Shown in pieces: positions 1 through 7,389 of a DNA stretch of 64,000 nt. This DNA is from Azoarcus indigens (lineage in GTDB: Bacteria; Pseudomonadota; Gammaproteobacteria; Burkholderiales; Rhodocyclaceae). The notes beneath the pieces were generated by a model that was not told the DNA's origin, did no database searches, and worked only from the letters and a program-made list of their open reading frames with translations. The position numbers and the translations under genes are program-made. The stretch is from NCBI RefSeq assembly GCF_004361735.1, contig NZ_SNVV01000003.1:1-64000 (forward strand). Direction: 5' to 3'. Position 1 is the first letter of the stretch; every line of letters starts with the position of its first letter.

Positions 1-92
1 TCAAGGTCATCAAGCGCATGGCCTACGGATTCCGCGACTCAGCCTATTTCTTCCTGAAGATCAAGGCCGCCTTCCCCGGAAAGGCGCGATGA
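1..92 (+). pseudogene. ISL3-family transposase, C-terminal fragment (cut by window edge)
   Basis: An open frame entering from the left edge (codons in phase with base 3) encodes about 29 residues ending in AYFFLKIKAAFPGKAR, followed by TGA at 90-92. The string KVIKRMAYGFRDSAYFFLK is characteristic of the C-terminus of IS204/IS1001/IS1096/IS1165 (ISL3) transposases. Only the tail is in the window, so whether the full gene is intact cannot be judged. The stop lies 28 nt from the ppk1 stop codon on the other strand. I could not identify an inverted repeat or target duplication in that short gap. Confidence 0.72.
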
Positions 93-120
93 ACCCCTTT
101 TTTTGCCTTGCTGTCCTGAA

Positions 121-2202
121 TCAGCTTGCCGCCGACAGTTCCGCGAGCAGGATGATCTGCGCGGCACGGCGCGTGCCCCGCGGCGTCTTCCGGCGGTAGC
201 TGCCGTCTGGCTGCATCTCCCAAGCCTGGCAATTGTCACCCAGATAGGGGCGCAGGCCTTCCTTCATCACCCGTCGCTTCAGGCGGGGATCCAGTACCGG
301 GAAGGCAATCTCGATGCGGCGGAAGAAGTTGCGGTCCATCCAGTCGGCACTGGAGAGGTAGATCACGTCCTCGCCGTCTGCATGGAAGTGGAAGATGCGG
401 TGGTGCTCCAGGAAGCGGCCGATGACCGACCGTACCCGGATGTTCTCGGACAGGCCCGGCACGCCGGGGCGCAGGGCGCAGGGGCCGCGGACGATGAGGT
501 CGATCTCCACTCCTGCCTGCGAGGCTCCGTACAGCGCCTCTATCGTCTCTGGCTCAAGCAGCGCGTTCATCTTGGCGATGATGCGGCCTTTGCGCCCGGC
601 GGCGGCAATCTCCGTTTCCCGCTGGATGGCAGCCACCACATTGGGCTGCAGCGAGAAGGGTGCTTGCCACAGGTGACGCAGCGCCGACGCCTTGCCCAGG
701 CCGGTGAGCTGCTTGAACAGTTCGGCGACGTCCTCGCCGATATCTTCGTTGCAGGTGAGCAGGCCGAAGTCGGTATAGAAGCGGGTGGTGCGCGGGTGGT
801 AGTTGCCGGTGCCCAGATGAACGTAGCGTCGCAGGCCGCTTTCCTCGCGGCGCACCAGCATCAGCAGCTTGGCGTGGGTCTTGTAGCCGAACACGCCATA
901 GACCACGTGCACACCGACCTCTTCCAGGCGGTTGGCCCAGGAGATGTTCGCTTCCTCGTCGAAGCGGGCCATCAGTTCCAGCACAACGGTGACTTCCTTG
1001 CCCTTTTGCGCGGCGCGCACTAGGTGCTCCATCAGCACCGAATCCGTCCCGGTGCGGTACACCGTCATCTTGATGGCCACAACCTGGGGGTCGTCCGCGG
1101 CCGCGCGCAGCAGGTCGATGACCGGCGCGAAGCTCTGGAAGGGGTGGTGCAGCAGGATGTCCTGGCTGCGGATGGCGGCGAAGATCTCGCGGCGCTTGTC
1201 CAGCGCGCGCGGCAGACCGGGGAGGAAGGGCGGGTACTTGAGGTCAGGCCTGTCTACCCAGTCGGGTACTTGCATCAGCCGTACCAGGTTGACGATGCCC
1301 GGGGTGCGATAGAGATCGTCGCGGCCGAGGCGGAAATGCTGCAGCAGGAAATCAGCCATTTCCTCGGAGCAGTTGTCGGCCACCTCCAGGCGCACCGCGT
1401 CGCCGTAATGGCGCTGTTGCAACTCGCCCTTCAGCGTGGCGCGCAAGTCCTTCACTTCTTCCTCGTCGACGAAGAGGTCGGAATTGCGGGTGACACGGAA
1501 CTGGTAGCAGCCGAGTACGTTCATGCCGCTGAACAGGGCGCCGACCTGGTCGTGCAGGACCGAGGACAGGAAGACGAAGGTGTATTCCGCCTCGCAGATG
1601 TCGGACGGCAGGCGGATGACGCGGGGCAGGGCACGCGGCGCCTGCACGATGGCCGCCCCGGAGTCGCGGCCGAAGGCATCGCGGCCCTCCAGTTCGACGG
1701 CGAAATTCAGACTCTTGTTGAGCACGCGGGGGAAGGGGTGCGCCGGGTCTAGGCCGATAGGTGTCAGTACCGGCATCACCTCGCGCTGGAAGTAATCGGC
1801 GATCCAGGCTCGCTGTGCTTCACTCCACTGCCGACGCCGCAGGAATACCACGCCCTCGGCCTGCAATGCGGGGAGGATGTCGTCGTTCAGCAGGGAATAC
1901 TGCTCGGCGATCAGTTTATGCACCTCGGTGCTCAGCCGGGCGAGCAGGTCGGCGGGCGACAGACCGTCATTGCCGGAGGCGCCGCTGAGCAGGCGGATCT
2001 GTTCCTTGATGCCGGAAACGCGGATCTCGAAGAACTCGTCCAGGTTGCTGGAGACGATGCAGAGGAAGCGCAGGCGCTCCAGCAGCGGGACGCCTTTGTC
2101 GGCTGCCTGGGCCAGTACCCTGCGCTGGAACTGCAGCAGGGAAAGTTCGCGATTGATGAAGTGCTCGGTTGGAAAACGCTTGAGGTTGAGCGGTCTGTTC
2201 AT
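121..2202 (-). CDS. ppk1: Polyphosphate kinase 1
   Basis: PPK1 reversibly transfers the terminal phosphate of ATP to polyphosphate. The 693-residue product has the family's usual length and order: an N-terminal helical domain (FINRELSLLQFQRRVL, NLDEFFEIRV) and two phospholipase-D-like catalytic domains. The phosphorylated histidine is expected in FGYKTHAKLL near residue 443, and HLGTGNYHP follows. I chose ATG 2202 because it yields MNRPLNLKRFPTEHFINREL, a normal PPK1 N-terminus. The open frame continues upstream to 2391, but an ATG at 2244 falls inside a Pho-box-like repeat and has its purine-rich stretch too close to the start. The gene diverges from ppx, a classical polyphosphate pairing. 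Its 3' end nearly abuts a transposase gene, but the C-terminus looks complete. Confidence 0.95.
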   Translation of the reverse strand: MNRPLNLKRFPTEHFINRELSLLQFQRRVLAQAADKGVPLLERLRFLCIVSSNLDEFFEIRVSGIKEQIRLLSGASGNDGLSPADLLARLSTEVHKLIAEQYSLLNDDILPALQAEGVVFLRRRQWSEAQRAWIADYFQREVMPVLTPIGLDPAHPFPRVLNKSLNFAVELEGRDAFGRDSGAAIVQAPRALPRVIRLPSDICEAEYTFVFLSSVLHDQVGALFSGMNVLGCYQFRVTRNSDLFVDEEEVKDLRATLKGELQQRHYGDAVRLEVADNCSEEMADFLLQHFRLGRDDLYRTPGIVNLVRLMQVPDWVDRPDLKYPPFLPGLPRALDKRREIFAAIRSQDILLHHPFQSFAPVIDLLRAAADDPQVVAIKMTVYRTGTDSVLMEHLVRAAQKGKEVTVVLELMARFDEEANISWANRLEEVGVHVVYGVFGYKTHAKLLMLVRREESGLRRYVHLGTGNYHPRTTRFYTDFGLLTCNEDIGEDVAELFKQLTGLGKASALRHLWQAPFSLQPNVVAAIQRETEIAAAGRKGRIIAKMNALLEPETIEALYGASQAGVEIDLIVRGPCALRPGVPGLSENIRVRSVIGRFLEHHRIFHFHADGEDVIYLSSADWMDRNFFRRIEIAFPVLDPRLKRRVMKEGLRPYLGDNCQAWEMQPDGSYRRKTPRGTRRAAQIILLAELSAAS

Positions 2203-2233
2203 GAGGCGTCCGGGACGGGAAAGTCGCCGCCGA

Positions 2234-2266
2234 TTATGTGACATTTCCTTTGCATTTAGATGACAG
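2234..2266 (-). promoter_or_regulatory. Pho-box-like 11-bp repeats upstream of ppk1
   Basis: Read towards ppk1, three consecutive 11-bp units occur. The first starts CTGTCATC and the third ATGTCACA; both resemble the PhoB half-site CTGTCAT-A/T-rich. The middle unit (ATGCAAA) is degenerate. The exact 22-bp phasing of the two good units equals two helical turns, as in PhoB boxes. The site ends 31 nt before the chosen ppk1 start. No clear -10 hexamer is visible after it, so this is a candidate only. Confidence 0.4.
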
Positions 2267-2287
2267 CGACGGCGCCCGGAAAGGCGG

Positions 2288-2315
2288 CTGGCAGCGCCGG
2301 CCGCAGTGCTAGAAT
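2288..2315 (+). promoter_or_regulatory. Sigma-70-like promoter for ppx
   Basis: CTGGCA (2288-2293), a 16-bp spacer and TAGAAT (2310-2315) lie 40 nt before the ppx start codon. The -10 matches five of six consensus positions and is preceded by TGC, an extended -10 feature. The -35 matches four of six positions. Confidence 0.5.
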
Positions 2316-2354
2316 CGGCCCTCCTGCGAACATCGCAAGCCAAAGTCCGACACG

Positions 2355-3857
2355 ATGCAAGAATTGATCGCCGCCATCGATCTGGGTTCAAACAGCTTCC
2401 GGCTTCAGGTGGGGCGTATCGTCAATAACCAGATCTATCCGCTGGATGGTCTGAAGGAGCCGGTGCGGCTCGCTGCCGGTCTGTCCCCCGAAAAGTGGCT
2501 GGACATGGCCGCCCAGCAGCGGGGCGTCGCCGCGCTGCAGCGCTTCCATGAACGCCTGGCCGGCTTCTCTGCCGGCGCGGTGCGGGCGGTGGCGACGAAC
2601 ACCTTGCGGGTGGCGAAGAACGCGCCGGATTTCCTCATCCGGGCAGAGGCCGCGCTGGGGTTCCCGATCGAGGTCATCGCCGGCCGGGAGGAAGCACGGC
2701 TGATCTATGTTGGCGTGGCCCACACCCTGCCGGACCCGCACCGCCAGCAACTGGTGGTGGACATCGGCGGCGGTTCCACCGAGTTCATCATCGGCAAGAG
2801 CTTCGAGCCGCTGATGCTGGAGTCGCTGTACATGGGCTGCGTGGGCTACAGCCTCAGCTATTTCCCCGACGGCCGGGTAGAGAAGCGCGGCATGAAGGAG
2901 GCGGAGCTGGCTGCTCGCCGCGAGCTGCAGGCCATTGCCCATGCCTACCGGGAGGTCGGCTGGGAACTGGCGGTTGGTTCCAGCGGCTCGGCGAAGGCGC
3001 TCGCGGAGATACTGGAGCAGAATGGCCTTTCCAACGGCGGAATTACCCGCGACGGCCTGGAGAAGCTCAAGACGCTATTGCTGCGTGCCGGCAACATCAA
3101 TGCCCTTGAACTAAGCGGCTTGAAGGGTGACCGTCTGCCTGTGCTGCTCGGCGGGCTGGCGATCATGAGCGCGGTGTTCAAGGAGTTCGGCCTGGACCGT
3201 ATGGTGTTCTCCGAGGGGGCACTGCGCCTGGGCGTGCTCTACGACCTGCTGGGCCGCTATCACCATGCCGATCTGCGGGACGCAACCGTCAACGCCTTCA
3301 CCTCCCGCTACCGGGTGGACATGCGGCAGGCCGAGCAGGTGGCGGACACCGCCTGCTATTTCCTCGAGCAACTGGATCCGCAAGCCGCCGAGCCGGATCA
3401 TCTGGATCGCCGATTCCTGCGCTGGGCTGCGTTGTTGCACGAAATCGGCATCTCGGTGGCCCACTCCAGCTATCACAAGCACAGCGCCTACATCCTGGCG
3501 AATGCGGACATGCCCGGATTCTCCCGCATGGACCAGGGCCGGCTGGCGCGCATCGTGCTCGCCCATCGCGGCAAGCTGGAGCGGGTGGCTGCCATTGATC
3601 CCGGCAGTTCCGACTGGCTGCTGATCGCCTGCCTGCGGTTGGCAGTGGTGATCCACCGCGCGCGGGACAAGCGCGGGCTGCCGCCCGTGAAGATTGCACG
3701 GGAAGGTCGCGGTTTCTCGGTGAACACCGCAGCCGGATGGCTGCAGAAGCTGCCACTCACTGCGGCTGCGCTGGAAGAGGAGCAGCGCCAGTGGCTATCG
3801 GTAGGCCGTGGGCTGTTCATCCGTTCGGCCGCTGTCCGGCCGGCAGCGGCTGCCTGA
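2355..3857 (+). CDS. ppx: Exopolyphosphatase (Ppx/GppA family)
   Basis: Ppx removes terminal phosphate from polyphosphate, opposing PPK1. The 500-residue product opens with AAIDLGSNSFRLQVGRI, the first phosphate-binding loop of the ASKHA fold. It has the second loop DIGGGSTEFIIG around residue 136 and VGSSGSAKALAEIL further on. A C-terminal HD-like helical region (LLHEIGISVAHSSYHKHSAYI) marks the long Ppx type rather than the short GppA-like type. It is transcribed divergently from ppk1 with about 150 nt between start codons. Ppx versus GppA cannot be fully separated by eye, but the ppk partnership favours exopolyphosphatase. Confidence 0.93.
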   Translation: MQELIAAIDLGSNSFRLQVGRIVNNQIYPLDGLKEPVRLAAGLSPEKWLDMAAQQRGVAALQRFHERLAGFSAGAVRAVATNTLRVAKNAPDFLIRAEAALGFPIEVIAGREEARLIYVGVAHTLPDPHRQQLVVDIGGGSTEFIIGKSFEPLMLESLYMGCVGYSLSYFPDGRVEKRGMKEAELAARRELQAIAHAYREVGWELAVGSSGSAKALAEILEQNGLSNGGITRDGLEKLKTLLLRAGNINALELSGLKGDRLPVLLGGLAIMSAVFKEFGLDRMVFSEGALRLGVLYDLLGRYHHADLRDATVNAFTSRYRVDMRQAEQVADTACYFLEQLDPQAAEPDHLDRRFLRWAALLHEIGISVAHSSYHKHSAYILANADMPGFSRMDQGRLARIVLAHRGKLERVAAIDPGSSDWLLIACLRLAVVIHRARDKRGLPPVKIAREGRGFSVNTAAGWLQKLPLTAAALEEEQRQWLSVGRGLFIRSAAVRPAAAA

Positions 3858-3874
3858 GTCGATCTGCGCTCTCC

Positions 3875-4990
3875 ATGGCGCCACACCTTGCTGCCGCCAG
3901 CATTCGAGCGGCGGGCATGCGGCTGGAACTGGCGGGGGACTGGTCGCTGAACAGCCTCGGCCGGGATATAGACCAGATCCGCCGTACCTTGGCGCAGGCC
4001 TCGCCCAGTACGGAATGGAATTTGAGCGCCGTCGCCCGGCTGGATAGCTTCGGCGCCATCCTGATCTGGCGCGCCTGGGGAGAGTGCTGGCCGGCGAACG
4101 TTTCTCTCCAGCCGGAGCACCGCCGCATCATCGAGCGGGCTGCCGCGATACCGGCGGGCGCCTTGCCGAAAACGGCCGCTTTCAGTCCCCGGGCGGCGGT
4201 GGCCTCTCTTGGCGATGCGCTGCTGGGCTTCGTCGATCATGCGCTGCATTTCGTCGCCCTGCTGGGGCAATTGTTCCTCGACTGCATTCACTTGCTGCGG
4301 CATCCGCGCCAGTTTCCGCTGGCAGAGGTGTCGGCCAGTGTCTACAAGGTCGGTGTGAAGGCGATGCCGGTGGCGGCGATGGTCGGCTTCCTGATCGGCG
4401 TGGTGTTGTCCTATCTCTCTTCATTGCAACTGAAGACCTTCGGCGCGGACATTTTCATCATCAACATTCTCGGCCTGGGAATCATCCGCGAGTTGGGGCC
4501 GGTCCTGGTGTCCGTGCTGGTGGCCGGCCGTTCGGGCTCGGCGATGACGGCGCAGTTGGGCGTGATGCGGGTCACCGAGGAAATCGATGCGCTGGCGGCC
4601 CTGGGCGTCTCCCGCAGCCAGCGATTGGTGCTGCCCAAAGTCTTCGCGCTGATGCTGGCCATGCCGCTGCTGGTGCTGTGGACCTCTGCGGTGGCGCTGC
4701 TGGGCGGGGCCCTATCCGCCTGGGTGGAGCTGGGCATCGCGCCGTCGTTCTTCCTGGAGACGCTACCGCGGGTGGTACCCATTGCCAATCTCTACATCGG
4801 TTTGCTGAAGGGGATGGCGTTCGGATTGCTGATCGCGCTGGTGGCCTGCCATTTCGGCCTGCGTGTGCAGCCGAATACCGAGAGTTTGTCGGCCAGCACC
4901 ACCGCCTCGGTGGTGTCGGCCATCACCATCGTCATCCTCGCGGATGCGGCCTTCGCCATTGCCACCCGCACTGTGGGAGTGGTGGCGTGA
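3875..4990 (+). CDS. mlaE: MlaE-family lipid ABC transporter permease with N-terminal STAS domain
   Basis: This inner-membrane permease belongs to a Mla/MCE phospholipid transporter. Residues from about 15 to 95 (MRLELAGDWSLNSLG, LDSFGAILIWRAWG) form a STAS/MlaB-like domain fused to the permease. The rest is the MlaE domain, with FLIGVVLSYLSSLQLKTFGA, GIIRELGPVLVSVLVAGRSG and MRVTEEIDALAALGV. ATG 3875 lies 17 nt after the ppx stop and gives a domain-complete protein of 371 residues. A longer upstream reading would overlap ppx. The stop shares bases with the GTG start of the ATPase gene. The fusion replaces a separate mlaB gene, which is absent here. Confidence 0.9.
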   Translation: MAPHLAAASIRAAGMRLELAGDWSLNSLGRDIDQIRRTLAQASPSTEWNLSAVARLDSFGAILIWRAWGECWPANVSLQPEHRRIIERAAAIPAGALPKTAAFSPRAAVASLGDALLGFVDHALHFVALLGQLFLDCIHLLRHPRQFPLAEVSASVYKVGVKAMPVAAMVGFLIGVVLSYLSSLQLKTFGADIFIINILGLGIIRELGPVLVSVLVAGRSGSAMTAQLGVMRVTEEIDALAALGVSRSQRLVLPKVFALMLAMPLLVLWTSAVALLGGALSAWVELGIAPSFFLETLPRVVPIANLYIGLLKGMAFGLLIALVACHFGLRVQPNTESLSASTTASVVSAITIVILADAAFAIATRTVGVVA

Positions 4991-5760
4991 ACACGCCGGT
5001 GATCGAGTTGCAGGGCATACGCACCCGTTTTCGGGATCAGCTGATACACGATGGCGTTGATCTCGCTGTGCCGGCAGGGGAAATCGTCGCCCTGGTCGGT
5101 GGTTCGGGCAGCGGCAAGACCACGCTGATGCGCCACATCATCGGCTTGACCCACCCGGAGGCTGGCAGCATTCGCCTCTTCGGCGAGGCGCTGCACGCCG
5201 GCCAGCTGGCAGAACGCATGGCCCGCCGCCGGCGCTTTGGCGTGCTGTTCCAGCATGGCGCCTTGTTTTCGGCCTTCAACGTCGGCGAGAACATTGCCTT
5301 TCCCTTGCGCGAGCAGGGCGTGGCGAGCGAGGAGGAAATCGCCGCCCTGGTGCGCTTGAAGCTCTCGATGGTGGAAATGGAGCCCGCCCATGCGGCGCTG
5401 ATGCCGGCCGAACTCTCCGGCGGCATGGTCAAGCGCGCCGCGCTCGCCCGGGCGCTGGCGCTGGAGCCCGAGTTACTGCTGCTGGATGAGCCCACCGCAG
5501 GCCTGGATCCGGACCGCAGCGTGGCCTTCATCGAGCTCATCCGAACTCTGCACCGGCAACTCCATCTGACGGTGATCCTCATCACCCACGACCTCGACAC
5601 CCTGGCCGCCCTGGCCACACGCGTCGCGATCCTGGCGGACAAGCGCATCGTGAGCCACGATACCCTGGAGCGAACCTTGGTCCTGGAGCACCCTTTCGTC
5701 CAACGCTTCTTCCACGGCCACTACCGCCGTGCCGAGGCCGCCGCCGGGGAGGACCATTGA
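4987..5760 (+). CDS. mlaF: MlaF-type lipid transporter ATPase
   Basis: ATPase subunit of the Mla-like transporter, 257 residues. Walker A is GGSGSGKTT near residue 37, the signature is LSGGMVKRAALARAL near residue 143 (the M-for-Q change typical of MlaF), and Walker B is LLLLDEPTAGLDP. The start is GTG at 4987, overlapping the mlaE stop as GTGA and implying translational coupling. The open frame extends far upstream, but only as a shadow of mlaE. The next gene, mlaD, follows after one base. Confidence 0.93.
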   Translation: MNTPVIELQGIRTRFRDQLIHDGVDLAVPAGEIVALVGGSGSGKTTLMRHIIGLTHPEAGSIRLFGEALHAGQLAERMARRRRFGVLFQHGALFSAFNVGENIAFPLREQGVASEEEIAALVRLKLSMVEMEPAHAALMPAELSGGMVKRAALARALALEPELLLLDEPTAGLDPDRSVAFIELIRTLHRQLHLTVILITHDLDTLAALATRVAILADKRIVSHDTLERTLVLEHPFVQRFFHGHYRRAEAAAGEDH

Positions 5761-5761
5761 G

Positions 5762-6706
5762 ATGGAAAACCGGGCCCACGCCCTCGCGGCCGGCTTCTTC
5801 GTGCTGGCGATGGGCGCCGCGCTGGTGCTTGCCCTGTGGTGGTTTTCCGGCCACCGGGAGCGTATGAATGAGTACCTGCTTGTATCCCAGGGCTCGGTCA
5901 ACGGCCTGAACCACCAGGCGCGGGTGCGTTTCCGTGGCATTCCCGCTGGCAACGTGGCCGAGATCCGGCTGGACCCGCAGGATAGCCGCAACATCCTGGT
6001 CCGCATCAGCATCCGGGAGGAGATTCCGCTGACGCAGGGAACCCGCGCCCGCCTCGCGACCCAGGGCCTCACCGGCCTTGCCTACATCCAGCTGGACGAC
6101 CAGGGCGGTGATCAGACCCCGCTGCGCGCTGCCGGCGGCGATCTGCCGCGCCTGCCACTGGAGGCAGGCACCGTCGAGCAGATCACCGACACCGCCCTGG
6201 CAATCGCCCAGCGTTTCAAGACCATCGCCGACCAGTTGAGCACCGTGCTGGACGAGGAGGGCGTGCAGCGCCTGCGCAACACGCTCGCGCGGGTGGAATC
6301 CGCCTCTGCCGGCATGGACAAGACTTTTTCCCAACTGCCGCAGACGCTGGAGTCGGTCCGCGAAATCCTGAATCCTGCCAACGTCGAGCGGATCTCGAAC
6401 ACCCTGGCGAGCGTGGAGCGCGCCAGTCGCCAGGCCGAACCGACGCTGGTCGAACTGCGCCAGCTCATGGGGCAGCTGGCGCAGACTGCGGAGCAGGTTG
6501 AGGGGACGGTGGGGCGCACCGGCGACAACCTGGCTGGCGAAACCCTGCCGCAAGTCACTCTGCTGCTGAAGGAGCTCACCGTGACCACCCAACGTCTCGG
6601 CATCCTCATCGATCAGATCGAAGGCAGTCCGCAGATCCTCATCACCGGCCGTGGAGAGCGGGTGCCTGGCCCGGGTGAGCCAGGATATTCCCGCCCGGCC
6701 CCCTGA
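5762..6706 (+). CDS. mlaD: MlaD/MCE-family substrate-binding protein
   Basis: Membrane-anchored MCE protein forming the periplasmic lipid-binding part of the transporter. Of its 314 residues, 5-30 are a single transmembrane anchor (ALAAGFFVLAMGAALVLALWWF). An MCE domain follows (VNGLNHQARVRFRGIPAGNVAEIRLD, split by family-typical glycines, and LATQGLTGLAYIQLD). The C-terminal half is a long, mostly helical tail rich in Leu, Glu and Arg. ATG 5762 is one base after the mlaF stop. The tail is longer than in E. coli MlaD, as in PqiB-like and many betaproteobacterial MCE proteins. Confidence 0.92.
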   Translation: MENRAHALAAGFFVLAMGAALVLALWWFSGHRERMNEYLLVSQGSVNGLNHQARVRFRGIPAGNVAEIRLDPQDSRNILVRISIREEIPLTQGTRARLATQGLTGLAYIQLDDQGGDQTPLRAAGGDLPRLPLEAGTVEQITDTALAIAQRFKTIADQLSTVLDEEGVQRLRNTLARVESASAGMDKTFSQLPQTLESVREILNPANVERISNTLASVERASRQAEPTLVELRQLMGQLAQTAEQVEGTVGRTGDNLAGETLPQVTLLLKELTVTTQRLGILIDQIEGSPQILITGRGERVPGPGEPGYSRPAP

Positions 6707-6719
6707 GCTGATTGCCACC

Positions 6720-7319
6720 ATGCCTCATTCATCCCCGCTCCGTGTCTCCACGCTGCTCGGCGCGATCGCGCTGACCGCCTGCAACTCCATCGTGCCGGTA
6801 CCGCGTACCCCTGCGCTGTACGATTTGCCGCTGCCGGACAAGGCGCAGGCGGAGAGGCCGCTCGCTGGCCTGCTCGCCGTCGAGATCACTTCTCCGACCT
6901 GGCTGCGCAGTGCTGCCATGCAGTACCGCCTGGATGGCGAGCGGGGCTTGCAGCGACGCAGCTACGCTGACAGCCGCTGGGTAGCCCAGCCGGCCGAGAT
7001 GCTCAGCCTTGCCCTGACGCGCAGCCTGGCTGCGGGTGAGGGCACGGGTGGACGCTGCGTGCTCAGCCTGGAACTGGATGAATTCATCCAGGTGTTCGAC
7101 TCCGCCGACCGCAGCCATGCCGCAGTCGCGCTGAGGGCGACGCTGCTGCGTCGTGGTGAGCGAAGGCCGCTTGCCACCACGAATCTGCGAGTTTCAAGTC
7201 CGGCGCCCAGCGCGGACGCAGAGGGTGGAGTCCAGGCATACCGTGTCGCGCTGGCCCAGCTCGGCAGGGACATCCAGGGCTGGGCTGGGGCCTTGACCCC
7301 GGCATGCATCAGGGATTGA
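6720..7319 (+). CDS. ABC-type transport auxiliary lipoprotein (PqiC/ABC_trans_aux-like)
   Basis: Small outer-membrane lipoprotein completing the Mla-like operon. The 199-residue product has a lipoprotein signal peptide with lipobox LTAC at Cys21, then YDLPLPDKAQ and a mixed alpha/beta domain. The form LLAVEITSPTWLRSAAMQYRLD matches PqiC-type auxiliary components that pair with MCE proteins. ATG 6720 lies 13 nt after mlaD and is the only start giving a proper signal peptide. No mlaC gene is present, so this lipoprotein may contact the MCE tail directly. Confidence 0.82.
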   Translation: MPHSSPLRVSTLLGAIALTACNSIVPVPRTPALYDLPLPDKAQAERPLAGLLAVEITSPTWLRSAAMQYRLDGERGLQRRSYADSRWVAQPAEMLSLALTRSLAAGEGTGGRCVLSLELDEFIQVFDSADRSHAAVALRATLLRRGERRPLATTNLRVSSPAPSADAEGGVQAYRVALAQLGRDIQGWAGALTPACIRD

Positions 7320-7389
7320 ATACTTGCGCGCCGCGAAAGCTGGAGGGAGTTTTGCGGCGCCCTGCGACAAACATAACAGCGGAGTCATC

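Noticed and set aside
2203-2391. N-terminal extension of ppk1 to 2391
   Set aside because: The added residues do not resemble PPK1 and the region carries the divergent ppx promoter and the start of ppx.
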